From Candidatus Bathyarchaeota archaeon (GTDB taxonomy: Archaea > Thermoproteota > Bathyarchaeia > Bathyarchaeales > Bathycorpusculaceae), in NCBI GenBank assembly GCA_014859805.1, contig JACUTN010000017.1, forward strand, positions 1 through 13,101: 13,101 nucleotides of DNA, written 5' to 3'. The position numbers were made by a program, and so were the translations under genes. Of the stretch, positions 1 through 5,739 are shown piece after piece. The notes beneath the pieces are model-generated. The model was not told where the DNA came from. It saw only the letters and a list, made by a program, of their open reading frames with translations, and did not search any database. The number at the start of each line of letters is the position of its first letter. Positions within the stretch are counted from its first letter, which is position 1.

Positions 1-1
1 G

Positions 2-157
2 GAGCCGTTGGGCTTGGCTGTTTTGGTAGAGGAAAAGAGGACATTATTGCATAAGTGGAAAGACCTGTTATTATTCCGGCAATTAGAAAGGGCAAGAAAA
101 ACTGTAAGAACTTGGAAAGGTAAAGGTTTAACGTTAGCGAAAGAATTTCGCCAATAG
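2..157 (+). CDS. Possible 3' end of a truncated gene, function unknown
   Basis: One frame is open from the left edge of the window to a TAG at 155-157, giving the last 51 residues of a possible protein. The segment is Lys/Arg/Leu rich and helical-looking (for example HKWKDLLLFRQLERARKTV) and ends in KEFRQ. The other two plus frames are closed or much shorter. No start is visible, no family is recognised, and an open frame of this length can occur by chance, so this is only a candidate gene end. Confidence 0.35.
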   Translation, partial: EPLGLAVLVEEKRTLLHKWKDLLLFRQLERARKTVRTWKGKGLTLAKEFRQ

Positions 158-217
158 ATAGTTCACGTGAAGGCTTTTCTACATTCAATTATGTTGCACC
201 ATCGTAGTTATTTAAAG

Positions 218-233
218 GAAATTGTATTTAAAA
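218..233 (+). promoter_or_regulatory. Predicted archaeal promoter (BRE + TATA box)
   Basis: GGAAAT at 218-223 fits the archaeal BRE pattern (RNWAAW). It is followed by a TATA-like TATTTAAAA at 225-233. Transcription would start about 25 bases downstream, near 254-258. A second TATA-like string, TTATTTAAAGG, lies at 208-218. No sizeable gene follows, so the product would be a short RNA or a very small peptide. Confidence 0.4.
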
Positions 234-270
234 CTAATCTCTATGTGTGCGCGCTGGAAGAGTAGAAGTG

Positions 271-299
271 AGACATCAAGATGTCTATCAGCGTTTTTT
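271..299 (+). terminator. Short hairpin followed by a T run
   Basis: AGACAT (271-276) and ATGTCT (281-286) form a perfect 6-bp stem with a CAAG loop. A run of six T follows at 294-299 and further T-rich sequence continues to about 309. Archaeal termination mainly needs U-rich tracts, so this could end a transcript begun at the promoter at 218-233, giving an RNA of roughly 45 nt. Alternatively the hairpin covers the ATG of the small ORF at 281. Confidence 0.3.
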
Positions 300-367
300 C
301 TTCTTTCGTTATTCTAGTCTACCCCCTAGGGTTTTCTGATCTGGTTGCTTTGAGCTTTTTTTCATAA
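281..367 (+). CDS. Possible 28-residue hydrophobic peptide
   Basis: ATG at 281 opens a 28-codon frame closed by TAA at 365-367. The peptide is rich in Phe, Ser, Val and Leu, with one Asp and no Lys or Arg. Upstream are a BRE/TATA-like promoter (218-233) and a Shine-Dalgarno-like GAAGTGA (265-271), 9 bases before the ATG. Against it, the region is T-rich, which yields such residues by chance, and the start codon lies in the 3' arm of a hairpin. It is kept as a low-confidence alternative to a non-coding RNA reading. Confidence 0.18.
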   Translation: MSISVFSSFVILVYPLGFSDLVALSFFS

Positions 368-404
368 ATGGAAGGTTAGTACGGCTTAGGTTGCGTTGGA
401 TTTC

Positions 405-466
405 GGTGTGGGAAGGTTGTGGATGGTTGAGGAAGGTGGGTTAAGGGGTTGTGTGGTGAGGAGTTT
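405..466. other. C-free, G-rich stretch
   Basis: These 62 bases contain no C on the plus strand and 33 G, with repeated GG and GGG runs (for example GGTGGGTTAAGGGG at 435-448). The skew is unlike the flanking sequence. It could form two-tetrad G-quadruplexes or favour R-loops. No coding explanation is convincing. Confidence 0.5.
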
Positions 467-596
467 CTTGCTGGGAACATGGAGACATTTTGGAATTAAC
501 CTTGTATGCAATGGCAAAGCAAAAAGTGTGATCTTGCTTGTTCCGTATTTAAGTGTCCGCGCCCTGCAAGTTTCAGCTCTGGTTAGTGCGGAAAAA

Positions 597-1280
597 CTAC
601 ATGGTTAGCGGGTATATCTCCTTTGTCACATATTCTAAATACTTTTCTTTTTCTGTCAGATTAAATATCGTTACCGAGGCGTCTCTTGTTACACCCACCA
701 CGTAGCCGTATTTCTTCGACCTCGCAACAATATACCACAAGTCACCATGCTTGCCATAGTCCTCAAAAAGCGAAGTGTTTATCAGGTCTGGTCCATAAAG
801 CGAAAGTTTGTTCACGTTTGGAATGTCAACGTTGTCAAAAAACGTGATTTTCGTGTCTTCAGGATTTTTAAGATGGAATTCCCTTAAGGTTTCTGGCGAA
901 ATTCTGGCTTCTACTACACCGCCCTTTTTCTCAAAGAGAATCTCGCTCAGCTTGTTTGCCATAAAATTGGCTAAGCTTTTCTTCTCCACTATAGTCAAAA
1001 ACATAGTACCTTCATGTTCAGAAAAGCTAAAGAGGGCTTCAACCGTTCTTGGTAGTGGCATGACCTTCCCCCTGTGGAAAACATTAATCACATGATCATG
1101 CGAGTAGACTCCTTTAAGCATGTTTTCCTTTGGCAGAAGTCCCACGACCTCGGTCACAAGCGTAAATTTGTAGTCACCTTCCTCGTAAGGCTCTTCCGTA
1201 TGGTATCCCTCAAGCATAGACCCAGTTTCAGCCAGCGAAAGCGGTTCAACAAGCCTAAAGACTTTACCAGCAACAACCAT
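597..1280 (-). CDS. Conserved-looking protein of unknown function (227 aa)
   Basis: I do not recognise the family. The protein is soluble-looking, with no signal peptide or membrane segment, mixed alpha/beta composition, and many charged and aromatic residues. Notable segments are YSHDHVINVFHRGKVMPLPRT (about 59-79), a helical stretch around 99-118 (KKSLANFMANKLSEILFEKK), and an aromatic C-terminal part (LWYIVARSKKYGYVVG, 181-196) followed by a helix (TEKEKYLEYVTKEIYP). The ATG at 1280 is supported by GAGGT at 1287-1291, 6 bases upstream, and by a TATA-like element further upstream. The gene ends in TAG followed at once by a T5 run. It is transcribed divergently from the SMC-like operon, with 141 bases between the starts, so co-regulation is possible but unproven. 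Confidence 0.8.
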   Translation of the reverse strand: MVVAGKVFRLVEPLSLAETGSMLEGYHTEEPYEEGDYKFTLVTEVVGLLPKENMLKGVYSHDHVINVFHRGKVMPLPRTVEALFSFSEHEGTMFLTIVEKKSLANFMANKLSEILFEKKGGVVEARISPETLREFHLKNPEDTKITFFDNVDIPNVNKLSLYGPDLINTSLFEDYGKHGDLWYIVARSKKYGYVVGVTRDASVTIFNLTEKEKYLEYVTKEIYPLTM

Positions 1281-1310
1281 AGCTTAACCTCATGCGTCTT
1301 ATCTGTAAAA

Positions 1311-1330
1311 GTATATGTAAAAGTTTTGTG
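1311..1330 (-). promoter_or_regulatory. Predicted promoter of the unknown gene at 597-1280
   Basis: Read on the minus strand, this stretch is CACAAAACTTTTACATATAC, a BRE-like A-rich block followed by a TATA-like TTTTACATA. A start about 25 bases downstream would fall near 1290, giving a very short leader that just includes or abuts the GAGGT ribosome site. Confidence 0.35.
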
Positions 1331-1362
1331 CTTCTAGACTTTGCTTTGATTGAAACCTAGCC

Positions 1363-1378
1363 TAATTGTTTTAATAAG
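1363..1378 (+). promoter_or_regulatory. Predicted promoter of the SMC-like operon
   Basis: A TATA-like TTTTAATA at 1369-1376 is preceded by TAATTG. Initiation near 1398-1402 would give a leader of about 20-24 nt that includes the ribosome site at 1404-1410. This spacing supports the ATG at 1422, not the TTG at 1350, as the start of the first gene, because the TTG lies upstream of this promoter. Confidence 0.35.
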
Positions 1379-1403
1379 GGATTTTCAACTCTATTACTAC
1401 GCT

Positions 1404-1410
1404 AAAGAGG
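1404..1410 (+). promoter_or_regulatory. Ribosome binding site deciding the SMC-like start
   Basis: AAAGAGG lies 11 bases before the ATG at 1422. The longer frame beginning with TTG at 1350 adds 24 residues that do not fit the start of an SMC N-lobe. The ATG protein begins MLIQEVILESFMSYEYARVP, which matches the usual first strand and 'F-S-Y' segment of SMC/Rad50 proteins. Confidence 0.5.
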
Positions 1411-1421
1411 CAACTACGTCA

Positions 1422-3386
1422 ATGCTGATTCAAGAGGTAATCCTAGAAAGTTTCATGAGCTACGAATACGCTAGGGTACCGTTTAAATCAGGCGTAAACG
1501 TAGTTTGCGGACCTAATGGTTCTGGAAAATCTTCGCTCTTGTTGGCTATCTCTGTGGCTTTGGGGCAGTCTTACACTGAGCGGTCTAGAAAATTGAGTGA
1601 TTTGATCCGTTGGGGAAGAGATCAAGCACGTGTGACGCTGATTCTGGATAACGCGAAGAGAGGTAAACGTAGACCCGTTCCAAAATTTAGGAAAGACCAG
1701 ATTTTCCTTACACGTAGTTTAAGGCGGGACGGCAAGTACTGGTTTGCACTTGAGAACAGGGCAGCCACAAAAGCTGAAGTTGAAAGACTTTTGGCTAGGC
1801 TGGGCGTTGACCCTGACAACATGCTTATTATAATGCATCAAAACATGGTTGAACAATTCACTGTGCTTTCTCCACAAGAAAAGTTATGCATGGTTGAGGC
1901 TGCCGTTGGACTTGAATCCTACCGCAAAAATGTGCTTAAAGCCCAAAAGAAGTTGACACGCACATCAAGCCAAGAGAGTTCAGTAAGCAAACTTCTGGAA
2001 TCAGCCGAACAGACACTAAACTACTGGAGAGAACAATACGACAGATACCAAGAGAAAAAACAGTTGCGGACTAAACGGAGATTCTTGGAAAGGGAACTCG
2101 CGTGGGCAGAAGCGGTAAGAAGAGAAGAAACAGTTAAACAGTTTGAAGGAAAGAGGAAAAAAGAACAAGCTGTCTTAAACCAGATTGAAGACGAAAACAA
2201 AGAGGTAACAGATCAAGTTCAAATTGAGCAAAACCAGCTTGAAAAACTAAAGGATGAATGGAAAAATCTTTTTGACGACCGTTTAAGCCTTGAACGTGAA
2301 AAAGCCAAAAGCGACTCGACAATCTCCCTATGTGAGGAGCTGCTGAAAGAAACGGCAATGCTAGAGAATGCAATTCAAAGCGGAAACCCAGCTCCTTTGA
2401 CAATTCAAGGCTTTGAGGAAACTGTTTCAGAACGATTTAAACTCCTAAAAAGCGAAAACGTGAAGATGCTCATACAGAACTTCAATCAGCAACTTTCAAA
2501 GCTGAACCCAGAGATAGATAAAAATAAAAAAGCAATGGGAAGCTTGGAAGAACAGGTTGAAAAAATTCGCAGTCAAGTTCTGGACAACAGAATTAACCTA
2601 GCATTGCTTCAATATCGCCAAGAAAACATAAAGGCTGAACTTGAAAGATTGGAAAGAGAACTGAGAGACGCAAAAACCTACTTGGATGAATCATTGAAAA
2701 AAGCGGAGCAGACAGGACCTAGAATTGCAGTAATAAAAAGTGTTAGTGAAATTCTTGACGAGATTAGAGTTACAGACGGACATTTGGCAGCCCTTTCAGA
2801 CGTTTCTGAAGACATAGAACGCATGTATGAATCTTATTCAAAGCTTTACCTAGAGTTGAAGGAGAAGGCAAGACTGGTTGCTGAAAACCGTGAGAAAGCA
2901 CTGGAAGAAGTTAAAACACGGATGCAGGCTTGGCGAACAGTAATTCGAAGCCTATTAGACCGCGTAAGCCTACAATATCAAAAGATTATCGGACAAGCTC
3001 AAGCCCTTGGAGAAGTCAGGCTCGTCAATGAACAAGATATAGAGGCTGCTGGACTGGGAATTCTCGTAGGCTTCAAAGGCAGCAAACCAGTTCCACTCAA
3101 CGCTTACACACAGAGCGGTGGAGAAAGAACAACAGCAACCATAAGCTTTCTACTCGCCTTACAACAACATGTCCGTTCACCCTTCCGTGCTGTTGACGAA
3201 TACGACATCCACATGGACCCGAAAAACCGTGAAATAATTGCAAAGATGCTTGTTTCAACAGTTAAAGACGAAAACGCCCAATACGTTGTTCTTACTCCCA
3301 GCCAGATAACCTTCACAAAGGAAGAAGTAAACATAATCACAGTGCAAAACATCGAAGGGAAATCGATAATCAGAGAGGTTGCCTAA
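1422..3386 (+). CDS. Compact SMC-family ATPase, Smc5/Smc6-like
   Basis: Predicted chromosome-organising or repair ATPase of the SMC family, 654 aa from the ATG at 1422. Seen: Walker A GPNGSGKSS at 30-38, Q-loop Gln around 140 (IIMHQNMVEQF), long charged heptad-like coiled coils at about 190-310 and 345-500, ABC signature QSGGER at 564-569, Walker B with catalytic Glu in FRAVDEYDIHMDP (D592, E593), and VVLTPSQ near 622-628. From memory, SGGER, DE[FY]D[VI]xMDxxNR and LTPQ-like segments are typical of Smc6, and LERELAWAEA (222-231) recalls Smc6 too; Smc5 shares several of these. The family norm is about 1,000-1,200 aa, so the arms are short. No 130-200-residue hinge and no CxxC zinc hook is visible; the coil breaks briefly at about 315-345. 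TAATG overlap with the next gene implies coupled translation. Alternatives are an archaeal coalescin-like or other SMC-related ATPase. The SMC call is sure; the Smc5/6 assignment is inference. Confidence 0.9.
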   Translation: MLIQEVILESFMSYEYARVPFKSGVNVVCGPNGSGKSSLLLAISVALGQSYTERSRKLSDLIRWGRDQARVTLILDNAKRGKRRPVPKFRKDQIFLTRSLRRDGKYWFALENRAATKAEVERLLARLGVDPDNMLIIMHQNMVEQFTVLSPQEKLCMVEAAVGLESYRKNVLKAQKKLTRTSSQESSVSKLLESAEQTLNYWREQYDRYQEKKQLRTKRRFLERELAWAEAVRREETVKQFEGKRKKEQAVLNQIEDENKEVTDQVQIEQNQLEKLKDEWKNLFDDRLSLEREKAKSDSTISLCEELLKETAMLENAIQSGNPAPLTIQGFEETVSERFKLLKSENVKMLIQNFNQQLSKLNPEIDKNKKAMGSLEEQVEKIRSQVLDNRINLALLQYRQENIKAELERLERELRDAKTYLDESLKKAEQTGPRIAVIKSVSEILDEIRVTDGHLAALSDVSEDIERMYESYSKLYLELKEKARLVAENREKALEEVKTRMQAWRTVIRSLLDRVSLQYQKIIGQAQALGEVRLVNEQDIEAAGLGILVGFKGSKPVPLNAYTQSGGERTTATISFLLALQQHVRSPFRAVDEYDIHMDPKNREIIAKMLVSTVKDENAQYVVLTPSQITFTKEEVNIITVQNIEGKSIIREVA

Positions 3387-4216
3387 TGCAGTCGAAAAGA
3401 ACGCGGACAAAACTTGGAAGAGAAAAGCTTCAAAGAATAATTGAGATGTGCGCGTCTGTGGAGAAACGTTCCCTAGACCCGTTCCTCATGGATGTTGACG
3501 AAGTCATAAGCGTAGTTAAAGAGTACTTCCCAGAATGGGAACTACCAGAAGACCTGTGTTTAGATGCTGAAACAATCCATCATTTAGCCTCAGTCATAAA
3601 GCTTCAAAGCGAGTGGGTTAAACATCGTTCAACATCACTTTACACTGACCCATTTCTTTTAGAGGAGAAACTCACCCGCATAAGTAAAGAAGACATTGTC
3701 AACATTTTCGTTAAGGCTTGGCATCCAACAGTTGAATTGGAACAAATCTCGATTCACAGCCTAGCAGAAGCAATCAAATATTGGAAAAGCCTACTGCCGC
3801 TAAATGAAAGGTGGAAACAACTTTTCCCTGAAGAAATCAAAACAGGTCTAGCAACAAGAGAAGAACTGATAAGACAACGATTCATGCGCGACACGGCATT
3901 CTCAGAAGAACTTGAAAAGTTCTGGCACAAATTGAAGGGAGAAGTTGAAGAAAAGGGTGAAAACGGCAAAATCCGATACTGGAACTTTATCGGCGCAGAA
4001 ACCTATGAGGAAACCGTGCACAAAGCCTTCATGACAAGTTTCTTAGTCACATACGGCTATGCAACGCTGGAAATCTATCCATTGGAGGAAGAAATGTTCA
4101 TCAAACCCTACGAAAAACCATTGACCAAAATCGGAGAAAAACAGTTGGTTTCAATACCCATAGCAATCACAGCCGAACACTGGATGAAATGGAAGAGAGG
4201 CGAGCTAAATGAGTAG
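3386..4216 (+). CDS. Probable kleisin subunit (Nse4/ScpA-like)
   Basis: Predicted non-SMC subunit that would bridge the ATPase heads of the upstream SMC-like protein. It has 276 aa and no membrane segment. The N-terminal part (about 28-100) has the look of a kleisin: LDPFLMDVDEVISVVKEYF, then a helix ETIHHLASVIKLQSEWVKHR (62-81) like the ScpA helix preceding 'LKSEWL'-type motifs. A charged middle (150-195) would be a linker. The C-terminal segment ETVHKAFMTSFLV (209-221), followed by a short strand and IKPYEKP, recalls the Nse4 C-terminal domain that docks on an SMC head. The start ATG shares one base with the SMC-like stop and has GAGAGG seven bases upstream, so the two are probably translated together. 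Kleisins diverge rapidly; this call rests on operon position and weak motifs and needs profile or structural comparison. Confidence 0.6.
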   Translation: MQSKRTRTKLGREKLQRIIEMCASVEKRSLDPFLMDVDEVISVVKEYFPEWELPEDLCLDAETIHHLASVIKLQSEWVKHRSTSLYTDPFLLEEKLTRISKEDIVNIFVKAWHPTVELEQISIHSLAEAIKYWKSLLPLNERWKQLFPEEIKTGLATREELIRQRFMRDTAFSEELEKFWHKLKGEVEEKGENGKIRYWNFIGAETYEETVHKAFMTSFLVTYGYATLEIYPLEEEMFIKPYEKPLTKIGEKQLVSIPIAITAEHWMKWKRGELNE

Positions 4217-4769
4217 AAGAAAAGCCTACTACGCGAACAAAATCAAGAGGGCAGTTCACCTCCTCTTCTATCGAAAACACAGAAAACCCGGAGTAAAGGG
4301 ATGGGAACTTCGGAAAGCTCTAGGCTCAGACTACCCAAAAGTCCTCAAAGTTCTAGACAAACATCTGAAACCTTTCGATTTACAGGTGAAAACGGTTTTT
4401 GAAGGAGAGAAATCACCTGAGAAACCAACTTTAGACCAGTTGAACAAAGCTAGGTTCTGCATAACGTTAAGAGGTGAATTAACACCAAAAGAAGCCAAGA
4501 TGATGGGTTGGCGAATCGACGACCTCGCAGGACTAGCAGTAACAATCGCATACATAATGTCCAAAAAAGGAAAAGCAACACGAAAAGAAGTTCAAGAACT
4601 GCTGCAAAACAAACTTCCAGGATGGAAGGTTGGAATAAACATCGATAGATACATTCGTTACGGGTATTTAATGCAGGATGAAAATGAACAATTATATCTT
4701 GACTGGAGAACCCATACTGAGGTTGATCAGAAAGCACTCATCGACCTTGTTTTAAGCACTGAAACCTAA
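4209..4769 (+). CDS. Probable KITE subunit, tandem winged-helix, Nse3/MAGE-like
   Basis: Predicted 186-aa partner of the kleisin. KITE proteins (ScpB, MukE, Nse1, Nse3/MAGE) are tandem winged-helix proteins that bind kleisin linkers. Two such domains can be drawn: the first at about 12-90, with a helix at RAVHLLFYRKHRKPGVKGWE, a second around YPKVLKVLDKHLKPFDLQV and a strand ARFCITLRG; the second at about 105-172, with LAGLAVTIAYIMSKKGKATR, the helix KEVQELLQNK and a wing ending YLDW. The order 'LL-x-K, E-L-x-K-x-L, YP-x-x-L, F-x-L-x-V, GL-x-x-x-I, G-x-A-x-x-x-E, Y-x-x-W, V-x-x-x-x-L' resembles the MAGE/Nse3 homology domain as I remember it. The gene overlaps the kleisin-like gene by 8 bases (ATGAGTAG), with GAGAGG upstream. 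DNA binding by the basic N-terminus is possible. Confidence 0.6.
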   Translation: MSRRKAYYANKIKRAVHLLFYRKHRKPGVKGWELRKALGSDYPKVLKVLDKHLKPFDLQVKTVFEGEKSPEKPTLDQLNKARFCITLRGELTPKEAKMMGWRIDDLAGLAVTIAYIMSKKGKATRKEVQELLQNKLPGWKVGINIDRYIRYGYLMQDENEQLYLDWRTHTEVDQKALIDLVLSTET

Positions 4770-4770
4770 A

Positions 4771-4790
4771 AGCGTTTATCTTCTTATTCT
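4771..4790 (+). terminator. T-rich probable terminator of the SMC-like operon
   Basis: Directly after the last stop the sequence is AGCGTTTATCTTCTTATTCT, a T-rich tract without a clear hairpin, as is common for archaeal termination. It overlaps the 3' end of the convergent small membrane protein gene, so transcripts of both operons probably overlap at their ends. Confidence 0.3.
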
Positions 4791-4949
4791 ATGATAAATC
4801 AATGCTATAATATCGATCACAATTATTGCCACGAGAACAAGCAACGGACTGCCTAAAAACTTATCCACAAAAGGTTCTTCTTCCGCACTGACACAATTGA
4901 TAAACATAAACAAAAGAAATGGAATATACAACAACAGTCGAGTCTTCAT
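4776..4949 (-). CDS. Small secreted/membrane protein (57 aa)
   Basis: Translating the minus strand from the ATG at 4949 gives 57 residues. It has a classic signal-like N-terminus (MKTRLLLYIPFLLFMFINCV, cleavage plausible after VSA at residue 22), an acidic EEEPFVDKF segment, a single hydrophobic helix (about 34-52, SPLLVLVAIIVIDIIAL) and a basic tail HRIRR. If processed, about 35 residues would remain as a single-pass protein with the basic tail in the cytoplasm. An in-frame TAA lies just upstream, so this ATG is the only reasonable start. The Shine-Dalgarno is weak (AAGAGAA). It begins 20 bases after the nusA stop, in the same direction, and so is probably the last gene of the RNA polymerase operon. 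I recognise no family, and its role is unknown. Confidence 0.65.
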   Translation of the reverse strand: MKTRLLLYIPFLLFMFINCVSAEEEPFVDKFLGSPLLVLVAIIVIDIIALIYHRIRR

Positions 4950-4969
4950 GTTCTTATTCTCTTAAAAGG

Positions 4970-5407
4970 TCAGGTTATGCTTACATTTTCTATTTGAAAG
5001 TATCTCTTAGCCAAAAAACGGAGGCGTTCAGCATTCTTCCCATTTTTCCCTATGGCAACGCCCTTATCTCTGGGATTAACTGTTACAACAGCCATTGTCT
5101 TCCCGTTAGGTCTCTCTGTAATGCGAACCTCCTTAACCATCGCTGGTTTCAAAGCATTTTTGATGAATTGTGCAGGTTTTTCTGAATACTCAATTATTTC
5201 CTGTTTTTTACCTGTCATTCTCTCCAACGTGTGTATATTTCTTCCACCCCTTCCAATAGCCATCCCTATCTCACCTTCCTTGACAACAAAAATTACACGG
5301 CTCTGCTCCTCATTAACTATGCAGTCTTTAACATTAGCCCCAGTTATGCTCTCAAACAATGATATATACCGCATTTCCTTGCTTGTGAACTTTATTCCAC
5401 TAGTCAT
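4970..5407 (-). CDS. nusA: Archaeal NusA-like KH-domain transcription factor
   Basis: A 145-aa protein made of two KH domains, the usual size for archaeal NusA, which lacks the N-terminal polymerase-binding and S1 domains of bacterial NusA. RNA-binding GxxG loops are visible as GRGG (52-55, in AIGRGGRNIHTLE) and GKNG (120-123, in AIGKNGKNAERL). It presumably binds nascent RNA and affects elongation or termination, though the archaeal role is less well defined. The ATG at 5407 overlaps the rpl30e stop by four bases (ATGA), so translation is likely coupled. In most archaeal genomes rpsL (uS12) follows; here a small membrane protein gene follows instead. Confidence 0.95.
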   Translation of the reverse strand: MTSGIKFTSKEMRYISLFESITGANVKDCIVNEEQSRVIFVVKEGEIGMAIGRGGRNIHTLERMTGKKQEIIEYSEKPAQFIKNALKPAMVKEVRITERPNGKTMAVVTVNPRDKGVAIGKNGKNAERLRFLAKRYFQIENVSIT

Positions 5408-5739
5408 TCAGTTCCTCCGTAAGACTCCTCTGGCTCCGCCTTTTCTATTAACCTAAGAATTTCTGAGTCACCGGGCTCTTTTATACTTAATGCTGAAACA
5501 ATAAAGGGCTTGCCGCACACAGCAGCCAAGTCTATGGATGAACCCTTATAGGTGATCAGAGGAACATTTGAAAGCTTACAATAGTATTCTATGTCTTCAC
5601 GTGTGTTTTTCGGGCAGTTAGCCGCTGAAATTATCAGTTTGGCTTTTCCGGTTTTTGCGTTCTGTATGGTGGATTTCGCGCCGAAAGACACTTTACCTGT
5701 TTTTACAACTGTTTTAATCGCCTTATCTATGTCTATCAT
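5404..5739 (-). CDS. rpl30e: Ribosomal protein L30e (eL30)
   Basis: A 111-aa member of the L7Ae/L30e family, a large-subunit protein that binds kink-turn RNA. Diagnostic segments are VSFGAKSTIQNAKTGKAKL (17-35), IISAANCPKNTREDIEYYC (36-54, with the loop around Asn41-Cys42-Pro43), and VCGKPFIVSALSIKEPGDSEIL (74-95). Length fits archaeal L30e, with a slightly longer acidic tail (EPEESYGGTE). The ATG at 5739 overlaps the rpoA stop by four bases (ATGA), and the end overlaps nusA in the same way. Its place between rpoA and nusA is the standard archaeal arrangement. Confidence 0.97.
   Translation of the reverse strand: MIDIDKAIKTVVKTGKVSFGAKSTIQNAKTGKAKLIISAANCPKNTREDIEYYCKLSNVPLITYKGSSIDLAAVCGKPFIVSALSIKEPGDSEILRLIEKAEPEESYGGTE

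Larger units (their letters stand above)
158..596. other. Intergenic region without a convincing gene
   Basis: About 440 bases lie between the possible gene end at 157 and the 3' end of the minus-strand gene at 597. I see no tRNA-like cloverleaf, no rRNA and no persuasive long ORF. It does hold a 10-base palindrome (TTCACGTGAA, 162-171), a BRE/TATA-like promoter (218-233), a hairpin with a T run (271-299), a possible 28-codon peptide and a C-free G-rich run (405-466). A loose inverted repeat (TCCGC 556-560 with GCGGA 588-592) sits near the convergent gene end. A T5 run on the minus strand directly after the stop of the 597-1280 gene (592-596) may help terminate it. Confidence 0.6.

Noticed and set aside
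540..600. Possible tRNA-like segment around TCCGC...GCGGA
   Set aside because: The stem is only 5 bp with about 27 bases inside, and there is no D-loop, anticodon arm or T-loop consensus.
396..608. Open frame of 70 codons from a TTG (62 from an internal ATG at 423) on the plus strand
   Set aside because: It runs through the C-free G-rich tract, has Gly/Val/Leu-heavy composition of low protein character, and overlaps the 3' end of the better-supported minus-strand gene.
1350..1421. Upstream TTG start for the SMC-like protein
   Set aside because: The extra 24 residues do not resemble an SMC N-terminus, the TTG lacks a ribosome site, and it lies upstream of the likely TATA element; the ATG at 1422 fits better.
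1422..3386. Rad50/SbcC or RecN identity for the ATPase
   Set aside because: There is no CxxC zinc hook and no nuclease partner gene next to it, and Walker B reads VDEYDIHMD; the downstream genes look like kleisin and KITE, not Mre11.
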